Of a stretch of DNA of 12,549 bases, positions 7,073-12,549 are shown piece after piece. Within the stretch, counting starts at the first letter, position 1. Every line of letters starts with the position of its first letter. The stretch spans positions 1 through 12,549 of the forward strand of contig JAKSDL010000765.1 in assembly GCA_022360105.1 (NCBI GenBank), in the 5' to 3' direction. The notes beneath the pieces were generated by a model. It made no database searches. It saw only the letters and a program-made list of their open reading frames with translations, and was not told the origin of the DNA. The DNA is from Pseudomonadota bacterium (GTDB lineage Bacteria; SAR324; XYD2-FULL-50-16; JAHJRI01). Made by a program: the position numbers and the translations under genes.

Positions 7073-7094
7073 ATCCAACTAGTCCCAATTGGAT
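7073..7094. repeat. Inverted repeat ATCCAA-N10-TTGGAT between the two glnN upstream sites
   Basis: ATCCAA (7073-7078) and TTGGAT (7089-7094) form a perfect 6-bp dyad with a 10-nt gap, centred near 7083. It lies between the two TGTCA sites and could bind a dimeric regulator. With arms this short, chance is not excluded. Confidence 0.25.
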
Positions 7095-7107
7095 AATTTG
7101 TCTATAT

Positions 7108-7121
7108 TGTCACTTTTGTCA
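7108..7121 (+). promoter_or_regulatory. Proximal TGTCA-N4-TGTCA activator-like site upstream of glnN
   Basis: TGTCA (7108-7112), four bases CTTT, then TGTCA (7117-7121). Its centre is about 65 bp before the -24 GG of the sigma-54 promoter and about 90 bp before the predicted transcription start. TGTCACTTTT is shared exactly with the distal site (7022-7031). Confidence 0.65.
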
Positions 7122-7177
7122 TCGGTGCAATGCGATTATAAAAAGCTAATTAACTGTAATATTTAAGTTTTATTAAA

Positions 7178-7193
7178 TGGCACTTCATTTGCA
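7178..7193 (+). promoter_or_regulatory. Sigma-54 (RpoN) promoter of glnN
   Basis: TGGCAC (7178-7183), TTCAT, then TTGCA (7189-7193) matches the sigma-54 consensus TGGCAC-N5-TTGCW at every specified base, with the -24 GG and -12 GC 12 bp apart. The start should fall near 7204, leaving a leader of about 45 nt before the glnN ATG. Sigma-54 promoters need an ATP-driven activator bound upstream, which agrees with the paired sites at 7013 and 7108. Confidence 0.85.
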
Positions 7194-7248
7194 GTTAAGT
7201 GCTCCATGATATGCACATGAAGTACAAACTTTAGAACAGGAAAGGACT

Positions 7249-9426
7249 ATGTCAGCATCAAGACAGAAAGCAAAATCAGGTATTATCGATCGTATTGTGG
7301 ACACTGAACTCACAGAGTCCGAAAACATTACAGAGATTTTTGGCGAGCAGGTCTTCAATGATCGCGTGATGAAGGAGCGGTTGCCGGAAGATATTTATAA
7401 GAAACTTAAAAAGACTATGGTGGAAAGGACACCTTTGGATATCAGCGTTGCGGAAGTTGTTGCCAGTACTATGAAGAACTGGGCTCTGGATCACGGTGCC
7501 ACCCATTTTACCCATTGGTTTCATCCCTTAACCGGTAGCACGGCTGAAAAGCATGATGCCTTTATCGTTCCCAAGGGAGATGGTCAGGTGATCTTTCAAT
7601 TCTCAGGAAAAGAACTTTCCCAGGGTGAGCCGGATGCATCTTCGTTTCCATCCGGTGGTGTCCGACAAACATTTGAAGCTCGTGGATACACCGCTTGGGA
7701 CCCTACTTCTCCGGCGTTTATCAGAAAGACCAAACTGGGTGCAACTCTTTGTATTCCTACGGCTTTTTGCTCCTATACAGGTGAAGCCCTGGATAAAAAG
7801 ACCCCGCTTTTAAGGTCTCAAGACGCATTATCCGGCAGTGCTGCTAAGATGCTGAAGCTTTTGGGTAGTGAAGAAGTAACCCATGTTAACACCTCGGTTG
7901 GATTGGAACAGGAATACTTTTTAATTGACAGGGGATTTTACAACCAAAGACCTGATGTAATTGCATCCGGTCGGACATTGTTTGGTTCCGAATCATACAA
8001 GGGACAATCACTGGATGATCACTATTTCGGTAACATCCGGGAACGGGTTGTTAACTTCATGCACGATGCCGAACAAACTTTATATCGATTGGGGATCCCT
8101 GTTAAAACAAGGCATAACGAAGTTGCTCCTGGGCAGTATGAAATCGCACCGGTATTTGAAGCTGCCAACCTGGCTGTTGATCACAACATGCTGGTGATGG
8201 AGGTAATGACTGATACTGCAGCGAAACACGGGTTCAAATTCCTGACTCATGAAAAACCATTCGCCGGAATCAACGGTAGTGGTAAGCATTGCAACTGGTC
8301 CATGTCTGACTCTACCGGTTCGAACCTGTTAAAGCCTGGCGCGACACCACAAGATAACCTGCAATTTATGGTGTTTTTAACTGCAATTATTCGTGCGGTT
8401 GATAAACATGCCCCATTGCTAAGAGCAGCAGTGGCCTTGCCTAGCAACGATCATCGATTGGGCGCAAACGAAGCACCTCCCGCGATCATTTCAATTTTCC
8501 TGGGAAGTGAATTGAATGCGATTGTTGAAGCGATTGTCGCAGGCAAAAAACCTGGAAAATCCGACAGCGGTTCTATCAAACTGGGTACCGATTACTTGCC
8601 CGAGTTACCGAAAGATAACACGGATCGGAACAGAACCTCTCCCTTCGCTTTTACCGGAAACCGCTTTGAGTTTAGAGCGTTAGGCTCATCCCAGCATGTT
8701 GGTGATCCGCTGACAACCCTTAACACCATTGTCGCAGATTCTCTTGATTACATGATCGAGCAGATAGAAGCAAAAGCCGGTTCCGGAAATGATGTTGAAA
8801 GTGCCGTTAACGAGGTTGTGAAAGACGTTTTGACCAAACACCAGAGAATTATCTTTAACGGTGATAACTACACTGATGAATGGGAAAAAGAAGCTGAAAG
8901 TCGTGGATTGCCAAACCTTAAGACAACTCCTGATGCTGTGGCCAAAATGAAAGATCCGGAAGCCATTGAGGTGTTTGGTAAATATGGTGTATTAAACGAA
9001 AATGAAGTAACTTCCCGATACAATGTGAAACTTGAGAAATACACCTTGAAACTGGATATCGAATTCAAAGCCAGCATCGATATGGCATCTACCATGATTT
9101 TGCCGGCTGCGTTAAAATATCAAAGCACAATTGCTACATCCATCGCTGCAGCCAAGTCAGTAACCGGAACCGAACCTGCAGCTCAAAGAGCTGTTTTGGA
9201 CAAACTCACAGCAGGTATCGACGGTTTAGTGGAAGCAGTTGACGAATTGAGAGCGATCCTGGAAAAAACACCACATGGCGATGAACTCGAACACGCCATG
9301 TACTACAAAGAATCCGCATTACCAGCCATGAACAAGATCCGTGAATTTGCTGACGGGTTGGAAGTGCTGGTTGAAGATGAGCTTTGGCCATTGCCAAAGT
9401 ATCGCGAAATGTTATTGCTGATGTAA
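7249..9426 (+). CDS. glnN: Type III glutamine synthetase (GlnN)
   Basis: This 725-residue cytoplasmic enzyme makes glutamine from glutamate, ammonium and ATP. Its length is normal for GSIII (Bacteroides fragilis GlnN is about 730) and far above the roughly 450 of GSI. GSIII motifs in order: the N-terminal FHPLTGSTAEKHDAF (91-105); GLEQEYFLID (218-227) with metal-binding glutamates; RHNEVAPGQYEIAPVFE (288-304); NGSGKHCNWS (342-351), the ammonium/ATP-site loop; LPSNDHRLGANEAPP (397-411); and RTSPFAFTGNRFEFRALGSS (462-481). The long helical C-terminal region is GSIII-specific. GSIII lacks the adenylylation tyrosine of GSI-beta, so control should be mainly by expression. The ATG at 7249 has AGGAAAGG (7238-7245) before it. 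A consensus sigma-54 promoter and paired upstream repeats precede it. It leads the nitrogen cluster with glnB and two amt genes. Confidence 0.97.
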   Translation: MSASRQKAKSGIIDRIVDTELTESENITEIFGEQVFNDRVMKERLPEDIYKKLKKTMVERTPLDISVAEVVASTMKNWALDHGATHFTHWFHPLTGSTAEKHDAFIVPKGDGQVIFQFSGKELSQGEPDASSFPSGGVRQTFEARGYTAWDPTSPAFIRKTKLGATLCIPTAFCSYTGEALDKKTPLLRSQDALSGSAAKMLKLLGSEEVTHVNTSVGLEQEYFLIDRGFYNQRPDVIASGRTLFGSESYKGQSLDDHYFGNIRERVVNFMHDAEQTLYRLGIPVKTRHNEVAPGQYEIAPVFEAANLAVDHNMLVMEVMTDTAAKHGFKFLTHEKPFAGINGSGKHCNWSMSDSTGSNLLKPGATPQDNLQFMVFLTAIIRAVDKHAPLLRAAVALPSNDHRLGANEAPPAIISIFLGSELNAIVEAIVAGKKPGKSDSGSIKLGTDYLPELPKDNTDRNRTSPFAFTGNRFEFRALGSSQHVGDPLTTLNTIVADSLDYMIEQIEAKAGSGNDVESAVNEVVKDVLTKHQRIIFNGDNYTDEWEKEAESRGLPNLKTTPDAVAKMKDPEAIEVFGKYGVLNENEVTSRYNVKLEKYTLKLDIEFKASIDMASTMILPAALKYQSTIATSIAAAKSVTGTEPAAQRAVLDKLTAGIDGLVEAVDELRAILEKTPHGDELEHAMYYKESALPAMNKIREFADGLEVLVEDELWPLPKYREMLLLM

Positions 9427-9457
9427 TTTTTGTGAGAGGTTACACAGCGATAGCATA

Positions 9458-9487
9458 ACATTGGATCATTATCTAGTGATTCAATGT
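9458..9487 (+). terminator. Hairpin after glnN (possible terminator or attenuator)
   Basis: ACATTGGATCA (9458-9468) pairs over 11 bp with TGATTCAATGT (9477-9487), with one G-T pair, around the 8-nt loop TTATCTAG. It begins 32 nt after the glnN stop. The following CCGTTTCTGTCTT is only moderately T-rich, so it would be a leaky terminator or an mRNA-stabilising hairpin. Confidence 0.5.
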
Positions 9488-9507
9488 CCGTTTCTGTCTT
9501 AGATGTT

Positions 9508-9547
9508 TCAATCCGGTCTGTTGAGATGAGACAATGGACCGGGTTGA
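9508..9547 (+). terminator. Second hairpin in the glnN-glnB gap
   Basis: TCAATCCGGTC (9508-9518) pairs over 11 bp, with one T-G wobble, with GACCGGGTTGA (9537-9547) around an 18-nt loop. It ends 27 nt before the preferred glnB start. No T-tract follows, so regulation of glnB expression or RNA processing is more likely than simple termination. Confidence 0.45.
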
Positions 9548-9913
<366 letters not shown>

Positions 9914-9986
9914 GTTTAAAAAAAACCGGTAAATGGGCAGCCTTTTTCAACATCCCCCATAAGTCAAGCTACATACCGACCTTACA

Positions 9987-10003
9987 GTCAGATCCGATCT
10001 GAC
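9987..10003. repeat. 17-bp perfect palindrome between glnB and amt1
   Basis: GTCAGATCCGATCTGAC is two 8-bp arms around a single central base. A hairpin with a 1-nt loop is poor, so a dimer-binding operator is the simpler reading, although the arms could open to a small hairpin. It is 88 bp before the amt1 ATG. No promoter is recognised close to it. Confidence 0.45.
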
Positions 10004-10034
10004 ATTTGAACGAAATTAAACAGAACCATCAGGA

Positions 10035-10057
10035 ACCAATAAACGCTCGCTATTGGT
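10035..10057 (+). promoter_or_regulatory. Leader hairpin upstream of amt1
   Basis: ACCAATA (10035-10041) pairs perfectly with TATTGGT (10051-10057) around a 9-nt loop. A second ATTGG occurs at 10077-10081 and overlaps the GGAG ribosome-binding site (10080-10083) of amt1, so CCAAT could pair with either copy. Confidence 0.35.
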
Positions 10058-10090
10058 ACGTCTAAAAACGACTGTCATTGGAGAACCCTT

Positions 10091-11395
10091 ATGCTCAACT
10101 TATTAAATAGAAAAACACTTATCTTGTCTGCCTTGTTGGCAATAAACCCGCTGCTGGCAAAGGCAGAAACAGGAATTAACCAGGCCGATACAGCCTGGAT
10201 GATTGTGGCAACCGGACTGGTACTATTGATGATTCCCGGTCTGGCTTTGTTTTATGGAGGTATGGTTAGATCATACAACGTGTTGAGCGCCGTGATGCAT
10301 TCCCTTTTTGCCATGGGAATCATGAGTCTGCAATGGTATGTTATTGGCTATTCCCTCTCCTGGGGAAGCGATACAGGATTTGGATTCATCGGAGGGTTTG
10401 ATTACATTTTTTTAAATAACGTAGGTTTGGAGGCCAACGGCAGCATTCCCCACGTACTATTCATGATGTTCCAGGGCATGTTCGCCATCATCACACCTGC
10501 TTTGATCGCCGGTGCTGTCGTCGAACGAATCAAGTTTTCTGCCTGGGTAGCTTTTATCCTGCTCTGGGGTACCTTTGTTTATGATCCGCTTTGCCATATG
10601 GTATGGCACCCCGATGGATTTTTACTGCAACGGGGCGGACTTGATTTTGCGGGTGGTCTGGTTGTTCATGTCAGTTCCGGTGTTTCTGCTCTTGTGCTGG
10701 CGGTAGTCATTGGCAAACGAATGTCTTACGGAAAAATCCCCATGCCCCCTCACAATTTGGTCTTAACTGTCTTAGGGGCGGCACTGTTATGGTTTGGTTG
10801 GTTTGGATTTAATGCCGGTAGTGCACTGGCAGCCAATTCCCTTTCTGCCAATGCCCTGGTCGTAACACATCTTTCAGCCGCAGCAGGTCTGGTTGCATGG
10901 GTTGTGGCTGAATGGGTATTGATTAAAAAGCCGTCAATCCTTGGAGCAGCTTCAGGTCTGGTAGCAGGCCTCGTTGCCATTACACCGGCTTCAGGTTTTG
11001 TAACAGCCTCATCTGCCGTGATTATCGGATTAATTGGCGGATTTGCCTGTTTTCTGGGCGTCAGACTGAAAGATAAAATGGGCTTCGACGATTCTCTCGA
11101 TGCATTTGGTGTACATGGTATCGGCGGGATGGTAGGTGCTTTGCTGACGGGTATACTGGCAACAAAAATGATCAACCCTGGTGGTGCGGATGGCATCTTC
11201 TACAACTTCTCAGAAGGACTGGGTTTATTCTTCGAACAAATCCTGGGAATAATCATTACCGTTGTGTATGCATCTGTTGTCAGCCTCATCATTGCTAAAT
11301 TAATCGACAAGACGATCGGTTTAAGAGTTTCCAACGAAATTGAAGTTCAAGGTCTGGATGGTACGCTGCACGGAGAACAAGCATACCACGATTAG
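10091..11395 (+). CDS. amt: Ammonium transporter, AmtB type (first of two)
   Basis: This 434-residue inner-membrane channel conducts ammonium and has the 11-helix Amt pattern after an N-terminal signal peptide (1-25, cleavage after AKA). Channel residues are in place, with E. coli AmtB numbering in brackets: F131 (F107) in QGMFA; W172 (W148) in HMVW; D185 (D160) in LDFAGG; the twin histidines H193 (H168) in VVHVSSG and H342 (H318) in FGVHGIGG; and W237/F240/S244 (W212/F215/S219) in GWFGFNAGSA. The short C-terminal tail (LRVSNEIEVQGLDGTLHGE) is the conserved cytoplasmic segment that contacts P-II. GGAG at 10080-10083 is a good ribosome-binding site. It follows glnB by 177 bp and is probably co-transcribed with it, since no separate promoter is convincing. 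A strong terminator follows. It is intact. Confidence 0.96.
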   Translation: MLNLLNRKTLILSALLAINPLLAKAETGINQADTAWMIVATGLVLLMIPGLALFYGGMVRSYNVLSAVMHSLFAMGIMSLQWYVIGYSLSWGSDTGFGFIGGFDYIFLNNVGLEANGSIPHVLFMMFQGMFAIITPALIAGAVVERIKFSAWVAFILLWGTFVYDPLCHMVWHPDGFLLQRGGLDFAGGLVVHVSSGVSALVLAVVIGKRMSYGKIPMPPHNLVLTVLGAALLWFGWFGFNAGSALAANSLSANALVVTHLSAAAGLVAWVVAEWVLIKKPSILGAASGLVAGLVAITPASGFVTASSAVIIGLIGGFACFLGVRLKDKMGFDDSLDAFGVHGIGGMVGALLTGILATKMINPGGADGIFYNFSEGLGLFFEQILGIIITVVYASVVSLIIAKLIDKTIGLRVSNEIEVQGLDGTLHGEQAYHD

Positions 11396-11486
11396 TTCCT
11401 CTCCCTCCCAACGGGTGTATTCTTCGCGCTCGTCTCCTAAATTGGGATTGTTCCTCAGTCCTAAGCATATTTTATTCTCCTATTTG

Positions 11487-11521
11487 AAAGTCCGGGCCGG
11501 TCTCACCGGTCTGGACTTTTT
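11487..11521 (+). terminator. Rho-independent terminator after the first amt gene
   Basis: AAAGTCCGGGCCGG (11487-11500) pairs with CCGGTCTGGACTTT (11506-11519) as an unbroken 14-bp stem with two G-T pairs. The loop is TCTCA and the 3' side ends in TTTTT (11517-11521). It lies 92 nt after the amt1 stop and separates the glnN-glnB-amt1 block from the second amt gene. Confidence 0.9.
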
Positions 11522-11559
11522 AGCTCTCAATCAGAATCCTTTCTTTAAAGTATCCAAAT

Positions 11560-11675
11560 AGCCGGATATGCCAAATCGTAGGATGGGCAACTCCGTTGTC
11601 GCTCGGAAAGAGTGTGCTCAAAAGCGATAGTCGATGGGCAGGCTGTGCCGGCCCATTCTGCAATCTATGCCGGCT
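11560..11675. other. Multi-hairpin element between the two amt genes (structured RNA or interspersed repeat)
   Basis: Several complementary segments nest inside one another. An outer stem pairs AGCCGGATA (11560-11568) with TATGCCGGCT (11666-11675), with one bulge. Inside are the hairpin CAAC-TCC-GTTG (11588-11598); a stem TCGCT (11599-11603) with AGCGA (11623-11627) enclosing GAG/CTC; and the strong hairpin ATGGGC-A-GGC-TGT-GCC-G-GCCCAT (11634-11656). GATGGGCA occurs twice (11583-11590 and 11633-11640). It is more G+C-rich than its flanks. It lies after the amt1 terminator and before the amt2 promoter, so it is not in the amt2 leader and would need its own transcription. A mobile or REP-like repeat is as likely as an RNA gene. 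Open frames through it look like chance. Confidence 0.4.
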
Positions 11676-11712
11676 TTCCCAAATATTGCGCTTTATGTCG
11701 CCTTTGTGGGTA

Positions 11713-11739
11713 ATTGACACTAATGTCAATAATGTCAAT
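11713..11739 (+). promoter_or_regulatory. TGTCA-N4-TGTCA activator-like site upstream of amt2
   Basis: TGTCA (11724-11728), ATAA, TGTCA (11733-11737) repeats the arrangement found twice before glnN. Here the nine-base unit AATGTCAAT is directly duplicated, and an upstream ATTGACA (11713-11719) adds an inverted arm, making ATTGACA-N4-TGTCAAT. The centre of the direct repeat is about 55 bp before the -24 GG of the sigma-54-like promoter at 11784. Confidence 0.65.
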
Positions 11740-11783
11740 TCAAAAAAGCACTGCAAGTATCAGAAATATATGGATTTTTACCC

Positions 11784-11799
11784 TGGCACGCTCCTTGGA
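11784..11799 (+). promoter_or_regulatory. Sigma-54 (RpoN) promoter of amt2, -12 element imperfect
   Basis: TGGCACG (11784-11790), CTCC, TTGGA (11795-11799) fits YTGGCACG-N4-TTGCW, with a preceding C, except that the -12 GC is GG. The 12-bp distance between -24 and -12 is right. The start would be near 11810, giving a leader of about 93 nt. The imperfect -12 should make it weaker than the glnN promoter. Confidence 0.6.
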
Positions 11800-11902
11800 A
11801 TACATAAACCAATCATTCGATTTTATTACATTCGGGATCGTGAATGGTCCGAGGCTATTTTGTCCATTTCGTTTTAATAAACAGGAGCAACAGAGAGACA
11901 TT

Positions 11903-12549
11903 ATGAAAAAAGCGTTGTTAGGTACCTTAATCTTGAATTCATTCTTTGCTTTTTCGGCATTTGCCCTGGAAGGTAAAATCGACGGAGAGGCTGTACCTGC
12001 TGTTAACTATGCATTAGATACCGTCTGGGTGATTTTCGCTGCTGTCCTGGTTTTTTTCATGCAGGCCGGGTTTGCCATGGTAGAGTCCGGATTTACCAGG
12101 TCAAAAAGTGCCGTGAACATTATGATGAAGAATATGATGGATCTGTCCATTGGTACCATCAGCTTTTGGGCAATTGGATTCGCCATCATGTTTGGAACCG
12201 GGAACTCTTTTATCGGATATTCCGGTTTTTTTGTCGACCCTTCCAAAGTTGATTCTTATGCCTCCCTCAGCTGGTCTTCGGTACCGGTTATGGCAGCGTT
12301 CATCTTTCAGGCAGTGTTTGCCGCCACAGCGGCTACCATTGTTTCCGGAGCTGTGGCCGAACGTATTAAATTTGGCAGTTATATGATTGTATCAGCCCTG
12401 GTAACCATTGTTATATATCCAATCTCCGGACACTGGGGATGGGGCGGAGGCTGGTTGTCCGAGCTCGGTTTTACCGATTTTGCAGGTTCAACGATCGTTC
12501 ACTCGGTTGGTGGTTTTGCTGCCTTGGCTGCCGTCATTGTTCTTGGCCC
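11903..12549 (+). CDS. amt: Second ammonium transporter (Amt), N-terminal half; runs off the right edge
   Basis: The visible 215 codons encode the first half of an Amt channel. A signal peptide covers about 1-21 (AFSAFA, cleavage before LEGK). The first mature helix has VWVIFAAVLVFFMQAGFAMVE (41-61), then SGFTRSKSAVNIMMKN, a motif of the Amt branch common in cyanobacteria and many anaerobes and unlike the GLALFYGGMVRSYN of the first amt gene. Channel residues present: F139 in FQAVFA, GAVAERIKF (149-157), GHWGWGGGWL, D192 in TDFAGS and the first twin histidine H200 in TIVHSVGG. The second half, with the other histidine and the tail, is beyond the window, so a fused regulatory domain cannot be excluded. 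AGGAG lies 14 nt and GAGAG 6 nt before the ATG. It has its own sigma-54-like promoter behind a terminator. Confidence 0.95.
   Translation, partial: MKKALLGTLILNSFFAFSAFALEGKIDGEAVPAVNYALDTVWVIFAAVLVFFMQAGFAMVESGFTRSKSAVNIMMKNMMDLSIGTISFWAIGFAIMFGTGNSFIGYSGFFVDPSKVDSYASLSWSSVPVMAAFIFQAVFAATAATIVSGAVAERIKFGSYMIVSALVTIVIYPISGHWGWGGGWLSELGFTDFAGSTIVHSVGGFAALAAVIVLG

Noticed and set aside
7249..9426. Several 60-80 codon frames in other phases within glnN
   Set aside because: All are shadows of the GSIII coding sequence.
9914..9990. GG-N10-GC pair resembling a sigma-54 promoter before amt1 (near 9930-9945)
   Set aside because: Only the GG and GC match; the surrounding TGGCAC and TTGCW bases are absent.
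10750..11196. 148-codon minus-strand frame inside amt1
   Set aside because: It lies wholly within a well-supported Amt gene and its sequence is low-complexity antisense.
11520..11877. Open frames on both strands across the amt1-amt2 gap
   Set aside because: They cross a terminator, hairpins and a sigma-54 promoter, overlap each other, and have no family resemblance.

Overview
The window reads as a bacterial chromosome segment of moderate A+T content. Type III glutamine synthetase, BatD, an encoded tRNA CCA and sigma-54 promoters would fit a Gram-negative lineage of the FCB type (Bacteroidetes/Calditrichota/Marinimicrobia-like). This placement is an inference from gene content only. Shine-Dalgarno use is mixed: glnN and both amt genes have clear purine-rich sites, while the ROK kinase, feoA-like and glnB starts have none.

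Left part (1-1890). The N-terminal part of an unrecognised protein leaves the window on the minus strand. Then come about 1.2 kb without an intact gene, holding two apparent gene remnants: the frameshifted end of a TPR protein (minus) and an unrecognised broken frame (plus). A minus-strand tRNA-Gln(TTG)-tRNA-Gly(TCC) unit follows, with its own sigma-70-like promoter and a strong hairpin terminator.

Middle part (1894-6852). An MFS_3/EntS-type exporter (minus) lies divergently from a short hypothetical frame and a full-length batD (plus). batD converges, 6 bp between stops, on a ROK sugar kinase (minus). A solitary FeoA-domain protein (minus) lies beyond it.

Right part (7000-12549) is a nitrogen-assimilation cluster, all on the plus strand: glnN (type III glutamine synthetase), glnB (P-II regulator with the Tyr51 T-loop), an AmtB-type ammonium channel, then a second, divergent Amt channel that runs off the end. 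Ammonium enters through the Amt channels, GlnN fixes it into glutamine, and P-II would gate the channels and report nitrogen status.

The main discovery candidate is regulatory. glnN has a textbook sigma-54 promoter (TGGCAC-N5-TTGCA) and the second amt gene a near-match (CTGGCACG-N4-TTGG). Upstream of these two promoters, and nowhere else that I found in the window, is the direct repeat TGTCA-N4-TGTCA: two copies before glnN, 95 bp apart, and one before amt2. The promoter-proximal copies sit about 65 and 55 bp from the -24 GG, a difference of one helical turn. This looks like the enhancer of an unidentified sigma-54 activator controlling a small nitrogen regulon. A roughly 115-nt multi-hairpin element between the two amt genes is a second item of interest.
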